This document shows, piece by piece, positions 37,601 to 51,673 of a stretch of 64,000 bases of DNA; positions within the stretch are counted from its first letter, which is position 1, and each line of letters opens with the position of its first letter. A model generated the notes under the pieces. It was given only the letters and a program-made list of their open reading frames with translations, was not told where the DNA came from and ran no database searches. The stretch covers positions 1,116,001 through 1,180,000 of the forward strand of contig WHVY01000006.1 in the NCBI GenBank assembly GCA_022266195.1. The letters are read 5' to 3'. This DNA comes from Tetranychus cinnabarinus. Its lineage: Eukaryota; Arthropoda; Arachnida; Trombidiformes; Tetranychidae. The position numbers were made by a program, and so were the translations under genes.

Positions 37601-40600
37601 ACTTTAAACATCTCATTTACCAAATTTAATTTTAAACTTCAGCTGTTTTAAATTAAGGAAGCATAAATTGACAGCATAATTAGGCAAATTTAATAACCAG
37701 ATTAATTTACTAAATTTTATTGGATTATACGTTAGAAGCGTATTTAAAGGTAACAGTAAAGCTAATCTGGTTAATTTGTATTTGCCTGGTTCATTGGGTT
37801 CAATTTTTTGCAATATTAAACCAAATTTTTCTCAACCTTTACTTTTTCAATTTTCCGTATCACAACCAAATTGCTTTCACTTTTTCATTTCAAATCAAAT
37901 TGAAAAAGTGTTTAAAATTAGAAATTAACATTCAAATGCAATCAGTTAACTATTTTTTCAAATTCAAATAGACCGCAAAACCTTCGATTTCCAAATACAG
38001 AGAAAGTCAATTTTAAAGCAAAAAGTCGAGCCTCACAATTGAAATCGATTGGAGTTGATAGGCACTAATATTGTTTTCGTTAAATTTGGCTTTTCTTGTA
38101 AAATTGATTTTGCCTTAAAGCTGTTGTCGAAACGCCAAAAAGATCAAATCCTCGCTTTCCTTCGTGAATATTGACTTCTTCTTAACAAAGCGAGGTGGAA
38201 AGATTCAGCTTCTGTTTATCGCCACAATTTGTTTACACTTTTTTTAGGTGAAAATTTGATGTTTCAACCAATCTTGAGAATTCCAAATTTTAAAATTCTT
38301 TTCTTTTCTTTTGTCCATTTAGATTGAAGCGCTCTTCATATTATCCAGGAGAGGGTCAAATCTGTATCACATATGAGGACATCAACCGAGCTGTCCATGA
38401 AGCCAAAGTACGACTTGGAAGTTATGTTCCAGAAGAAATCAAAGAATTATCTTCTGATTTACCCAAAGAAAGTCACATTTCAGTTTCAGCGGAAATTGTT
38501 CTCGAAGCCACTCGAATCTTAGCCCAATGGTATGACCTTTCCAAGGAGACAATCCTCTTTGGACTTCCTCGTATCGACACTTATCGAACTGCCATCCGAG
38601 ACATTTGTCCTTCCTTCTTGAAACCAGTTAAATGTGAAATCTCCAAATATCGTACTTTAACCGGAATGTGCAACAACTTGGACTATCCATCATGGGGTTC
38701 AGCTCGTTCCGCAATGGTCAGATTCTTGCCTCCTGCCTATGCTGATGGTAAGTAATAAAAAAAGGTTAAACTTGCGATTTTGAGCGATTGAGGGTACCTC
38801 TTGTTCACATCTTATCGTTCAATCATGAAAGATTCACTTTCTTCTGTTGTCAACAATTTACTCAACAAACATCAATTTTTAAGGCAAACATTAACCAAAT
38901 TTTCATTCATCCATTTATTACCTTCATTATTATCATTTTACTCTTAATTTAACTCTCAATTATTATTATCATTATCATTAGTATTATTATTCAAAACTAG
39001 TTTCAATCATTCATCATCATTACATTTATGTTTATTTATAACATTATAATTTTTCAGACTCTCTCACTCTCTCTTCGTCTTCTTAGCTATTATTTCATTT
39101 GATTATCTTCATTAACTGTATTACAAATTAGTCTCAATTGTCGTTGTTGTTTATGCTTGTCAGTGCTAATTTGATAAAAAGACACGTTCCTTTTGTTTTC
39201 ATTTGCTTCATTTTTGTTCATTTGTTTCCTCTCAATTCACATGTATTCATGATTGTCACTCAATGTTTACCTTTTTTTGTCATATACAGCAATTGTAGCG
39301 TTTGTTGTTGCCGTTCATTGATACCTTTTGCACAAAACAAAAAGAGTTAACCTTTCAAGTTGAAAAAACAAAAGAGCAGGTAAAAGTTACCAAAATAGAG
39401 AAACCATTTTCTTCTTCCAATTTTGAAATTATGCCTGCTCAGTATTCATGAGTTTCATGATGAGTTGAAGGAAAAGCGAAATTTCCAGAGGGCGAATGTT
39501 GTCCAATTGTCGCAATTGACCAATTGAAACAATTAGAGGCATTTAATGATGAGGATAAATTAGGCTTGTGGACAATTAAAAGGCTTCTAATTGTTCAATT
39601 GTTGAGGCTTGAGATGACAATTAAATGTAAATTTTTCCAAGTAACTGGAACAGCGAGAAAAAACAGGAGATTCATTGGAAGGTGAAATTTTTCCTTCTGT
39701 AATAATTGATTGATCCAAATTTTTTGATTAACTTAACCACAAGTTGACACGATCGAGACAAATTTTGATAAATTGTTGATAATTTTGATGAGTTTAAAGT
39801 GTTAAGGTTAACTTGATTTGCCATTTTTTCGTGTATCAACTATTCAATGTTTACAGCAAAATTGTTGAATTTAATGTTGCTTATGAGTTGCTTTCTTTCG
39901 CTGGTTAAAACCATGTCCCAAGATGTTCAAATTAATCAATTTTCGGTTAATTATTTTAGCCTTAAATCATTCCAGGCCTGACAGGTACAGCTGAGTAAAC
40001 GTATTGTGGTGAAAAATTGTCAGACGTAAATAAATACATTGCCATTCGATATTAAATTACTTGAAATGTGACCTTTTATCATGTTTGCTTTTTTATATAT
40101 TTTGGTGAAATCTATTCAGGTCGTTGATGATCAACCAGAAGAAATGGCAAATAAAAATTGTATTAAACTTTTCCTTTTTGAAAATTTACTTTTCTTTTTC
40201 AATTTAACTTGATTTATCAACGTCCCATCTTCATGTTAGCCTTTACGGTTATTCCCAATCATGAATCTGTGTCGTTACATTTATATCACAACCGCAAGGC
40301 ATCATCAAAATGATCAACATTATCATGAAACAGACCAAATGATGATCATCGTTTTTATGCCGACTTTTTACTCTTTTCACCATTTTACAGGCCTTTCAAA
40401 TTTCACAACATTAATTGTTACCAATTTCCCTCTTTCTTTAATGATACAATTTAACACTTTCCCTTTAAACATGTTGAAAGATCCACAATTTGTGTTGTGC
40501 CAATTGTCATGATAATAATAGTGTTCACTGGGTATGTTTCTTTATTAATAATAAGGTGTTTATCCTGCTTTAATGGTCATCATAAATGATTTCACATTAA

Positions 40601-43600
40601 TTAGAAACAATAGTTTGCTCTAATTTCCCATTCACTGAGAATTGTTTAATTTTCACTTTAACTGGTTTAACAATTAACACGACAATATTATGATTAGTTG
40701 ACCGGCTCCTGTGACCTTTTCAGTTTACCAAGATATGGCCAAGATAAAGTATCGATTGTTTAGCAATGACAATAATAGAGATGATCTTTCTCCCATTTGG
40801 CATTCATAATTCCTGAAATGCTTCCTGTAATTTAATCGCCATCTCATTTGCATTTCATCAGCTTAATGAAGATTACAATGTTGGTTATAATTAAGATGAT
40901 GATTGGACTCGATTCACAGTTTACAATCAGGTTCGTTAGGCTTTAGTCACAATAGCTATAACGGTGATGAGATGAGGATGAGAAAAAAAAGTGGACAAGA
41001 AAAACAACAGCAAATGTTGATATTGGTGTCATTGAAAAGTAGCCTGAGGATGAACTGTCATGTCAAATGTCAGGTGATTTAGTAATTCTTGCGATTGTAA
41101 AAAAACATTCTTTTTCTACTGTCTTTTTTCCTCTCATTACTTTTGTTGGTGATGATGAAATGTGAACCGGGAAGAGATGAATTCCATATTATCGTAAAAA
41201 GTTATCAGCAAAAATATTTCAAACAAACAAACGAAACCAGAAAATTCTATCGATGAATTTAATGATTTTGATTTGGTAGATTCAGTGATTTTATAGATGA
41301 TAACAAGAATCAGCATTTTGATTGTCTTTTCTTTAACCAAAATCTAATAATGCAATTAGTCTTGAATTCATTCAGTTAATATGTCAAGCCATTGAATTTT
41401 GAAAATTTCTCGATGAAACATCTCTTTTGTTGGATCGCGATTATGTTGCCGGTGCTTTCTAGCAATAATCCAAATTGTAAAGGCATGAAGAAAACATTAA
41501 ACTTGACTGTTACTTGATTAATAATTGTAGAAATGATCTTGATGGTAATGATAATGATAATAATGATGGTTAAATGTTATGATTGTGATTATGGGCAAAG
41601 CTTTTGAATCGCTTGTTTCTTTATTTAAACCATCACGTAACATAATGTTTAAATTTTTTATTTTCATAAGGTATTTCTGAGCCGCGACGATCAGCCGATG
41701 ATGATTCTGAGCTTCCATCACCACGTTTGGTTTCCTTCATTATCCATCAAGATGTTTCCGAACGTGATCAATATATTACTAATTTGTTAATGGCTTTTGG
41801 GCAATTGATTGATCACGACATGACTTTTGGAGCAACCGCAACAAACGAATTTGGCGATATCTTGAAATGTTGTGAAGAAGAAGATTCATCTCATCCAGCT
41901 TGTTTACCCATCAAAGTACCTCGTGATGATCCTTTCTACAAATTTTTCAAGCGAACCTGTATGAGCTTTGTTCGTGTTCTTGCCGGTCTCAAACCAGGCT
42001 GTCCATTGGGTCCTCGAGGTCAAATTAATGCCATTTCAGCCGTTTTAGATGGTAACTTTATCTATGGTTCATCTCAAGAAGTATGCCAAAAATTGAGAGC
42101 TCTTAAGGGTGGTCGACTCAAGACAACTGCCATGTACAAAGAATTAGGCCTTAAAGATTTACTCCCAATGAAAACATCTGATCCTGATAAGGGTTGTGAA
42201 AGAAGTGGTCGACCTCGAAACATGTTCTGCTTCGAAGCTGGAGATAGACGTGCCAATGAACAGCTTGGTATTACCACTTTACACACCATTTTCATGAGAG
42301 AGCACAATCGTATTGCTGACTATCTTGCATTTGCCAATCCACATTGGGACGATGAAACTGTTTTCCAAGAAACACGAAGAATTGTTGTCGCTGAGATTCA
42401 ACACATTACATTCAATGAATACCTTCCAGTACTCTTAGGTCGTGAAAAAATGTCCAAATATGGTCTAGATTTGGTTGAAAACGATTTCTACAATGGTTAT
42501 GATCCAAAAATTAATCCAGGAATGAGACTTGGTTTCCAAGCAGCTGCCTATCGTTTTGGTCACTCAATCCTTCCCGATGTCATTGAAAGATACAACAAAT
42601 ATCACGATAAAATTGGTTAGTAGATGAATATTTTTAAAACAAGTAAAATTGAAAACTATAAATCACCTTAAATGATTTAAGGTTATTTACCAAAGAATGA
42701 TTGAAATTATGAAAAGGAGTGTAAATAAATTTTTTGATTTCCCGGCTTTTTTGTAATGCAATTGATTTTTAAAACAAAATCAAACCAATTTGCTTACGTA
42801 ACCGGTAGATGGAGACTCACGAATTTGAACAAATGATTTAAGCGCAAAAAAAGTGAATTGTTTTGAAATTGGAATCAGTCATGAAATATTGTATAATCAA
42901 TTTCTGGCATTCTTATTGCTTGATGCTTTTTATATTACCAAACTTTGGTTCACTTTAATTGGTTTGATCTTAATTTTCTCAATTTAATTGTTTTTCTCAA
43001 TCTTTCTATGTTTTGCTCATCTTTTTTTTTTCATTTATTTTCAGAATCAATTCGCTTGTCCCAATTACTTTTACAGCCTTATGAGCTCTACAAACCTGGT
43101 TACCTTGACTCATTTATTTTGGGTTTGGTTAACCAACAGGCCAACAGAATGGACCCGGAAGTTTCCACTGAAGTAACTAATCATCTTTTCGAGAAACCTG
43201 GAGATCATTTTGGTGCAGATTTAGCTTCAATCAATGTTCAACGAGGACGTGAAGTTGGATTACCCGGTTACAATGCTTACCGAGAATTCTGTGGACTCAG
43301 AAAAGCTAAAGGATTCTATGATCTTATTGGAACCTTCGATAACAAAACTGTTCACAGAATGGCCAGTATTTACAAGTAAGTAACATTGATAATTACAGCA
43401 AATAAAATTTGTTAATCTCATTTTTGCGTCTTCTTTCTATAGACATGTTGATGATATTGATTTATGGTCAGCCGGTGTTGCTGAATATCCAGCTCCTGGA
43501 TCACTCATTGGACCTACTTTCGCATGTATAATTGGTGAACAATTTGCCAATCTTCGACGAGGTGATCGTTTCTGGTATGAGAATAGCGGTTGGCCATCAT

Positions 43601-43919
43601 CTTTGTCTCTTGAACAACTTAATGAAGTTCGTAAAGTTAAATTAGCCAAATTATTATGTGACAATGCTGATGACATTCAAACAATTCAACTTTATCCACT
43701 TCTTATGCCTGATCATCATTCGTAAGTGCTTCTACATTTTTCATTTTTTGTTCAAAATGTTAAAAAATTTACTAATAACTTATTTTTCTTTCATTTTTCA
43801 AATCCAGAAATCCTTATGTTGAATGCCGTGATCTTCCAGCTATGGATCTATCTGTTTTCAATGATTATTCATACAAATCAAAAGCAAAAGCAGCAGCAGC
43901 AAAAGCTCGTGGTGCCTAA
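28684..43919 (+). CDS. Secreted animal heme peroxidase (peroxinectin type)
   Basis: Seven exons join in frame: 28684-28691, 29612-29821, 38323-38747, 41671-42615, 43045-43375, 43443-43721 and 43808-43919. They encode 769 aa. The first exon gives only M-I plus two bases, and the product then starts as a good signal peptide (MIRFSILILSFASIGLCS). An alternative start at 29586 is in frame and unspliced. The peroxidase fold starts near CNNLDYPSWGSARSAMVRF and has the distal His in GQLIDHDMT (about residue 263), the REHNRIADYL motif (about 424, with catalytic Arg and a Glu usual for heme linkage) and the proximal His in YRFGHS (about 512). Such enzymes oxidise halides or phenols with hydrogen peroxide in secretions, immunity or egg-shell and cuticle crosslinking. 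The exact role is unknown. The C-terminus is Lys/Ala-rich. Its last exons were copied to 58.4 kb. Confidence 0.9.
29822..38322 (+). other. 8.5-kb intron of the peroxidase gene
   Basis: AT-rich sequence without a supported gene on either strand. Minus-strand ORFs of up to 120 codons (for example 31864-32226) show no domain. An unrecognised nested gene or regulatory elements could lie here. Confidence 0.5.
38748..41670 (+). other. 2.9-kb intron of the peroxidase gene
   Basis: AT-rich, with pyrimidine-rich and TTATCATTATTATC-like simple stretches near 38930-39000. No gene seen. Confidence 0.5.
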
Positions 43920-44874
43920 ACACTAGCGAGATAATACAAAGTGCCCAACTGATTTTACAAATCAAGTCAAATTCACCTCAAATTTCATCCTTTCTTCTTT
44001 TCCCTTCTCACTTTCATCTCTTTTCTGTCCTCTCAGTCCATTCTGGATACCATATCTTCACGGCTTCTTCAGCTTTTTTTCATTCTGAGCCAGTCGAGGT
44101 TTCGTTAAACTTCGCCTTGCAAAATCGTTGCCAATTTCTTATTTTATTACTTCGCATTACCATCAAAATCATTATTATTAATATTATTATTACAATCACT
44201 TGCCATGTTAACAACTATCATCGTTAACATTGTCACTCGATATTTGCTACTCATATTCATACATCTTCATTTTCATTATCACCAACTCCATACTCATTCG
44301 CACAACAATCACAAAATCACTTTAATCAAATTACAAATTCATTTTTTTGCATATTTCATCCAAGCCATCTTAGCCTGTAGCAGAAGTGACCAGGACAAGT
44401 TGACAGTTTAATGAAATGGCAATATCGATGGCAAAACTACTAATAATGAAGATGATGCTAATTATATTGATAGACTAAAACAAAGGTCTAATTAGATAAG
44501 CAAAGAAGAGTTTGAGAAAAGCCAACCAACTTTAATAGTTATTAGATTAGCTATTAATTTGTTTTCATAAAAAAATATCAATTTCAGTCTTCCAATGTAA
44601 ATATTTAATTCTCTTCATCATCTTCCATTCATCCATTCACTCATTCACTCACAGGTCTACCTTTTTCTTCCTTTTGTGTCTTACTTTGTGCCTTTGTGAT
44701 ATTCACACAATTAAAGCCTCAAGGAAACAACCAATCGTACTGATAACTGAATCAAATGCGTTTGTATTTTGTGGTCTTCAAGGAACATCTTTTCATCTTT
44801 GGATTCAAAACAATCAAGCCACATTTTTATTTTTCAATATTGTATTATCAATATTAACATTAGCAATCTCTCTT
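43920..44874 (+). other. Peroxidase 3' flank, duplicated at 58.9-59.9 kb
   Basis: Non-coding sequence after the peroxidase stop, repeated with only small differences at 58881-59854 and partly at 52200-52330. It probably includes the 3' UTR. Short ORFs in it carry the same indels as non-coding DNA, so I do not call them. Confidence 0.7.
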
Positions 44875-45357
44875 TTTTTCATAATAATTATTGTCAAAAC
44901 TGAAATGATCAAAAAAATCAATCTGACATATCTGTAATAATCATACTTTACATTTGGTTTGATTTTTGATAATCATGTTTAAACATTGCCCATTGTTATA
45001 CTAAATCAATTGCTCATTGTAACTCGATAACAGATCATGATGGTAATCATTTGATACTGAATTATAACAAACTATAACTTTGTGCTAATGTGGCAATTGA
45101 TTTGGTCAATTGATTCCATGATTATATTACAAATGTTTGCTTTTTCAAGGAATAAAATTTAATAAAACTCAATTTTTTGCTTAATGTTTAACGGCAATAT
45201 CATATGGAGTGAACACATAAAAGTACATACATGACTGTTTTTTATACATTGATTGATACGATCGATATTAATATATTGCCAATCTTCGTGAGTTATCAAT
45301 ATTAACAACGCAGCAACACTTTAAATGAATGATTCAACCAGGTATTAAAAATCAAAG

Positions 45358-47057
45358 TTATTGTAATTTCGATAGATACAACTGTTGAGATACAGATGGC
45401 ATTGTGCTCCATGATTTGTTCAGTTTACTCGATGGTTTGGTCTGAATGGTTGAGTCGTTTATTGTGTTCATGTTAGAAGGTAATATTTGTGCTTGAACGC
45501 GTGTTACAGCGCTTTTAGTTTCAAAAAATCCTCTTTTCTTTCTTGAAGTAGAAAATTTTCTTGCATTCTTATTTGAATCATATTTATATATGTTTTTGAA
45601 TTTTTTGAACTGTTGCTTATTGCACCTTATATAGCCTATCATCAAGAATGAAATTAAAAATAAACCTAAAAATGATAAAATGACTATTGACGAGTAATCA
45701 ACTTCGGGCGCAACAATATCAACCTTTTCAGTTGATAGAGCACTTAATGTTATTGTATCAGCATATCTATCATTTCGTAGACTAACACTGATCTTGAATT
45801 TACCCGATTCAGATAAGCGCATCGAGCAATTGAACATTGATCTGTTGTGATTTGGTTTTATGTTGGTGCAATAATTATGGGGACCAGCTTTGATATCTAA
45901 GTACTCTTGAGACTCAGTAAGGTCCAGTGGTCTATCGAATTCAATTGTCAAAGTTTCAGATGAGGAAGAGTTGAACATTAAAGGTGAAATACGAGCCACT
46001 TTAAAGCAGATATCTACAGTTTGTGTAACATTGTCTATTTTCTTCTTACATCTTGAATTGGACCAAATACAGTCCATGCTTGCACCATACATCAAACAGT
46101 GAATGCAACTTTTGTATTCGGGACAAAATAAGTACGACCCAAAAGCTATTTGATTGGTATCTTTAGTAACTTGTAAATATCCTAATGGCACGTCATTAAA
46201 ATATTGATGAAGTTGAAGATCGTCCATAGATGATATATCATCTTTATAGCATTTTAAGTATTGGTTGTTGTATCGTAAACAATAGCGACTTTCATTGGAA
46301 CGAAAACTGTTATATACTAAATGTAAAAGATTTACAGGATATCCATTAAACAAAGCTTCAACATTTTGAATTGAACTATCGTAATTGAAGTTTGTGTGAA
46401 TTTCAATGCAAATCTGTTTATAACCAATTGTTTGATGGCAAAAATGAGTTTCATTGATGTAATTATTGTAATCATCTTCAATATTTGGATTATAGCTAGT
46501 TCCATAAGCAAAAATAAAATGATAGTCCAATATTTTGCTAAAATTGAGCTCAACTGAAGGTACAATATTCTCATTAGAAGAACAACTTTTATAAGTAGTT
46601 TTTTGGCAACTTTGAACTTCGGATCTTAAATTGTATCGCATTAAGGTGTAATTATTAGCACCTGAGGCACATTCTTTACCAGTTTTGTCAAACAATGAAA
46701 CAAAATGATCGATGAAATATCGAGTATGAATCAAGCTCTTGTTGGAAGCTTCTTTTGTTATTAACAGTAATATTTTTTCGGGTTTATAATAGGATAAGCA
46801 AATAAAAATCGCTCCAGTAATTTGATTAGTTTGAAATTCTGGACGATTATAACGAATCTCAATTGCAGTTGAAATGAGTTCAGTTCCTTTGTTAAGACAC
46901 AATCGTATTATTGATTGTGATTGTCAGGATTCGTCAAGAAAACACTATCTGGTGCTTTGTAGTAAGTTAATCGATTTTGTTTAAATCTTTTGAACGAAAA
47001 TGAATATTGAATCGATAAAAAGAATTGCATGACCGTAATAAGATTTGGAATAAACAT
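45358..47057 (-). pseudogene. Semaphorin/plexin-like receptor, copy 1, probably broken
   Basis: A long open frame (45358-46902, 514 codons) has a Sema-like N-terminal part, then a PSI-type Cys cluster (C-x5-C-x2-C-x8-C-x-W, near residue 260). An Ig/IPT-like region with many N-glycosylation sites follows, then a membrane segment (about 405-430) and a basic Ser/Lys-rich tail. The signal-peptide start (47057, MFIPNLITVMQFFLSIQYSF) lies in another frame and stops at 46908. Compared with copy 2, about 90 codons after the signal part appear deleted, with the frame shifted. A short intron that bypasses the stop is possible but weakly supported. Plexin and semaphorin proteins act in cell guidance. 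The family call rests on the PSI pattern and architecture. Sequence around it is part of a local duplication array. Confidence 0.5.
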
Positions 47058-47799
47058 TTCAAGTTTTTGGTCGTTAAACTGAATTAAAATAAAAGATAAT
47101 AAAGTTTAAGGCAAATGAATACATTGAGTGTTAACACATTCCAGGATTTCATAAACTGTTCATAAAGGGAGAGCTTCATAAACCATTGTATTATTAATAT
47201 TATAATACTTGTTAGTTGTTTAAACTAATAGATTGTGCGATTTAAAATGTAAGACAAATGATCTACTAACAATTGTAAGTTTGAAAGAATCCAAGGACTT
47301 CAGAAAAACTGTGAGTATAGTTTAATGATTCATTGCATTCGATGTCCACCTGAATGCCAAACACAACAGAAACAGAGACTTGAACGAATCCTTATTGTTT
47401 GAAAAATAAAAAAACATCAAAATTGTTACAAATTTATTCCATATTTTTGGCTTAATACAAAAATAAAACAATGATGAAGTTCAAATCATTAACGAACTTT
47501 CGTGTTGAATCATCTCGCAATATATGCGCCGGGCTCATAATGATCTTTAGTTTAACCTATGGGGAAAAACTTTGAGACAATGTTTTTGATCGTTGATATC
47601 TTTTTAGTCAATTACTCGATTATTTGAATTGAAATCATCTATTTATCAGTGATGCGTTGAAGAAACAATAAATAAGCTATTAGACAATAGATTTGTGAGA
47701 AAATTGGCAAAACTTTTGATCTCAATCTTTACTGCAATTCGCCATTTGCAAGTATGTTGAATAAGTTTTAAAACAAAATTTATTTAGACAATCTTTACT

Positions 47800-48110
47800 C
47801 AAATCTAGAGCATTATTTTAAAGCAATAATCTACAGTTTGTGTAGCATTGTGTTTCTCCTTTATGCATATTGAATCAAATATGGACCAAATGCAGTCCTC
47901 ATTCGCTCCATACAGTGAATGCAACTTTTATTTACAATTATGGAACCACAGGGAGAATATTCGATTGGTATCTTTAGAAACTGGAAAATATTTCAATGAT
48001 CGATGATTAAAATATCGATGAAATCGTCTGTGAGTGTTCTGTCCTCTTCAGTACACTGAATTGAGAACACTGGCCATTAACTGTTATACACCAATCAAAA
48101 CTCATAATAA
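47800..48110 (-). pseudogene. Remnant of the semaphorin/plexin-like receptor
   Basis: Short pieces match the PSI-proximal part of the receptor copies (for example the sequence around 47840-47930 against 46010-46110 and 51070-51170), with stops and indels. It borders the 3' side of the first cathepsin copy, and a similar remnant borders the second at 56114-56332. Confidence 0.5.
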
Positions 48111-48452
48111 GGATACCTTGAAAAGAAGGCTGAATGAACTTTATTTTCGCACTAATTTGATGCTACGCAAACAAGCCAGCTAGCTTTGGATTTATATTAT
48201 AACCAAGCGAGTTAATGAGTCGAAATAATTGTAATCATTTATTTTAATAGTGCTTTGTTGAAGAGACAATAAATAAGCTATTAGACAATAGATTTGTGAG
48301 ACAGTTGACAAAACTTTTGATCTCAATTTATACTGTGATTCGCGATTTGCAAGAGTGTTAAATAAGCTTTTGAAAAAACAGTTGGTTAAAATATCTTTGC
48401 TCAAAATTTAATCAATCAATAAGTTCAGGCTAATACAAGAGTTATTGTTGAT

Positions 48453-49425
48453 TTAAACAATTGGATAAGAAGCATAATCAGCAACACCACACATGTTGTT
48501 ACCTCTGTACATTCTGAAGTAACCTGATTCACCGAAATCTTCACCCCAACTGTTCTTGAGAATCCAATATGGAGTACCGTTTTCAGAGCCATATCCGACA
48601 ATAACTACACCATGGTCAAGATCTTTAGGGTCACTTGAGCACTCGTCAGTATTTAAAATACCAGATCTAAAGGAAGAAAATGATGAACAAATCAAAAAAT
48701 TGCTTTTTCATTGGTTGAAAAGATTAACTTACTCATAATCTTGTACTGGATGAGCATCAATGGCAACTGAAACAACACGTTCAGCAACTGCAGATAAAAG
48801 GGCGTTCTCATCATTTGCTGGTATATCAACAAAAGATGAGACTGAAGCACCCTTGTTTGAGGCAGTGTATCGACATGTGTGATAATCTTGTCCCTCACCA
48901 GAATGTTCAACAAGTTTACCGTTTTTTGAGCGTTGGCTGATTCGATAAAAGCAATGGCAGAGAAAGCCCAGCATGAACCACATTGCTGTTGATCTTTGAT
49001 TTCACTAACGATTCCCTTGGTTCAATCAACTGAGGCTGGAGCTTTTACGGTGTAGTTTGCGTTGTGAACAAGAGGAGCGGATCGACGAGCGGGCTTGTAT
49101 CCAAGATGTTTTGCTTTGAATTCCTCGGCGGTCTGCAACAAATTCAATGCGTGAAATTATTTGAATAATTTGATAAATTCTTGAGCCTTGATCTTTTCCA
49201 GTTTCTGGGCAAAAACATTTCGTCTGTAGGTTTCTTCTTCAGCCGAATCATAAGATTTGCCGTATTTAGTCTGTTAGACAATGAAACAAGAATAAGAACC
49301 AACTCACGAATCAAGTCAATTTGGTAAAATAGACTTACCTTGAATGATTCCCATTGGGAGTCAAGGGAAAGGCTGGCAGAAGCGGCCAATGCAAATAAAG
49401 CAATGAATAAAGCAGCTCGAATCAT
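48453..49425 (-). pseudogene. Cathepsin L copy A, multiply broken
   Basis: This is a papain-family copy. It retains the signal peptide (MIRAALFIALFALAASAS), the active-site QQCGSCWAF, LDHGVVIVGYG (His) and the WILKNSWG region (Asn). Against copy B at 56.7-57.9 kb it has three lesions. A 96-bp deletion removes the end of propeptide exon 2 and its donor. A 3-base deletion turns TGG-CGA into a TGA stop at 49022-49024. An in-frame loss of about 130 bp removes the segment with the CNGG motif. Exon boundaries otherwise match copy B. It is very unlikely to give active enzyme. Confidence 0.85.
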
Positions 49426-49439
49426 TTTGATTGGTAGTT

Positions 49440-50282
49440 GTTGGGTGAACAATAATTAATTATTAGACTAGGGATTCTTAGTGACGCTAGCTTTTGCTTT
49501 TATATGATGGACTAGTCTGTGATTAAACATTGAATAAAATTGTGATAAACACTAACAACATTGAGTTTTAATGTCATTTTGATTTAAATTAACCAAATCA
49601 CCAAAAATCACGAGCTTTCATCAAAAAATCAGAAAGGTGAGACTTCGATTACAAAATTCATCGGAATTGTTCATTTTAATTGATAATTCCATTGTTTCAC
49701 GCACTATCTTACCAGCAATAATGAAAACATATCAAATCTAATCATATCACTAAGATTTTATCTGAAATTAACTGATCTATCGGAGATACTTCGTACGGAG
49801 ATTTTACTTTACACTTGGTTCACATGTAGTTTTATCACAAATCAGTAAACTCAATAAGCAAATGTCAATTGATCGTAACCTTTGAAATTTTCACAAATAG
49901 AAAGTATATTAATACAATATGCAAGTACTGTATCATTGTTTTATTAACAACTTTTGTTCTGATTTTAAGTCCATTCGATGTCCACAAAACAGATCTCGTG
50001 TCGAGCCTAATGCATTTTATGTGTAAATAATGAAATCTAAGCGACAAAAATGTTTCTTCCCTTTAACATATCATGCTACACAAAATGTTTACAAAGAAAA
50101 TTGTTTCAGCTGATCACAAAAAAGTCACTGGGCTTGATGATTAATCATTAATATGCAATGAATTCGTAAATGCTTCAATTTAAGTAAAATTAAAATTCCA
50201 GGGTCAATCTTAAGACGATTGTCATTTGTTCCAATAAGTTATTATTAATAAAAGTGATAATGTACTTTAAAACTTAACTAGT
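49440..50282. other. Cathepsin A 5' flank, duplicated near 57.9-58.4 kb
   Basis: The part to about 49965 matches 57905-58414 with small indels, so it contains the shared cathepsin promoter region (minus strand). The rest, to 50282, is the 3' flank of receptor copy 2. No gene seen. Confidence 0.6.
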
Positions 50283-51673
50283 TCATTTGGGTTTATTTGA
50301 GACACTGATTTTGGGCTTCAACTTCTTCGTTTTGCGTTTAATTTTCATCACAACAGGCGAACTTTTTGATCTCAGAATTTCTACATCAATTTTAGTTGAT
50401 TTTTGATTTTTAGTGCTCTTCAGACTGGGGTTGGAGACTTGACTTTTCGATACATCCAATTGTTTCGATACAGATGGAATTGAACTTCGAGATTCAACCA
50501 GTTTACTCGATGGTTCCTTTTGAATCGTCGAGTCTTTCGTAGTTTTCATTGCAGAGGATATTATTTGTGCTTCAACACGCGTTACAGCATTTATAGCTTC
50601 AGCGGATCTTTGCTTCTCTTTTGAATCAGAAAATTTTCTTATATTCGTATTTGAATCTTTTATTGGATCTTTTGACTGTTGCTTTTTAAACCTTACATAA
50701 ATTAATATCAATGATATTAAGGTTGCACCTGAAACTAATGAAATGATTATTGGCAAATAATCAGCTTCGGGCGCAAAAATATCAACATTTTCAGTTGATA
50801 GAGCACTTATACTTAAAGTATCAGCATATCTATCATTTTGAAGACTAACACTGATCTTGAATTTACCCGATTCAGATAAGCTCATCGAGCAATTGAAGAT
50901 TGATCCGTTTTGATTTGGTTTTATGTTAGTGCAATGATTTTGTGGACCAGCTTTGATAACTAAGTACTCTTGAGTGTCATTAAGGTTTAGTGGTCTATCG
51001 AATCCAATTGTCAAAGTTTCAGGTGATGAAGAGTTGAAAAGCAAAGGTGAAATTCGAGCTATTTTGAAGCAGATATCTACAGTTTGTTTAACACTGTTCA
51101 TGTCCTTTTTACATATTGAATCGGACCAAATACAATTCTCAATCATACCATACATTATACAATGAGTGCAACTTTTATATCCTTCACAATAATTTTTAAA
51201 TGTAGAAATGGTAAATACTTTATTGGTCTCTTTAGTAACTCGAAAATATCCTATTGGTCGGTGATTAAATTAGGATTGAATATTGTTGGAACATGAAGAG
51301 CTTCATTATCACCAAAAGCTATTATTGAACCAGTTAATTTACCAGAATATTCCATATCTTCGATAGTCTTTTGATTAATCAGAATTTGAGGTTTGTTTTT
51401 ATGAACGAACATCAATCGATCTTTTTTGAGATAAACTACTTTCCAATTGACGATGTCGGACACATTAACTACACTTGTTGGAATGTCAATTGTTATTGTT
51501 TCACCAGTCAAATAAATACCATAAGATGTTGTGTGATTATTGGGATTCGTCAAGAAAACACTATCTGGTGCTTTGTAGTAAGTGAATCGATTCTGTTTGA
51601 ATCTTTTGAATGAATATGAATACTCAATCGATAAAACAAGTTGCATGATCGTAATAAGGTTTTTAATAAGCAT
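50283..51673 (-). pseudogene. Semaphorin/plexin-like receptor, copy 2, internally deleted
   Basis: The N-terminal 140 codons (51251-51673, signal peptide plus first part of the Sema-like region) run into a stop at the point where about 200 residues present in copy 1 are missing. The rest continues in another frame from NHRPIGYFRVTKET (about 51265) through the PSI cluster, IPT-like region, membrane segment (LPIIISLVSGATLISLILIYV) and a Lys/Ser-rich tail to 50283. So it is two intact halves with a frameshifting deletion between them. It retains the N-terminal stretch lost from copy 1. Confidence 0.65.

Noticed and set aside
41518..41724. His/Tyr-rich minus-strand ORF upstream of peroxidase exon 4
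   Set aside because: It overlaps the exon on the other strand, and its composition comes from a GATAAT simple repeat.
44205..44937. ORFs of 68 and 87 codons after the peroxidase stop, repeated at 59.2-59.9 kb
   Set aside because: The two copies differ by frame-changing indels inside these ORFs, as expected for non-coding 3' flank.
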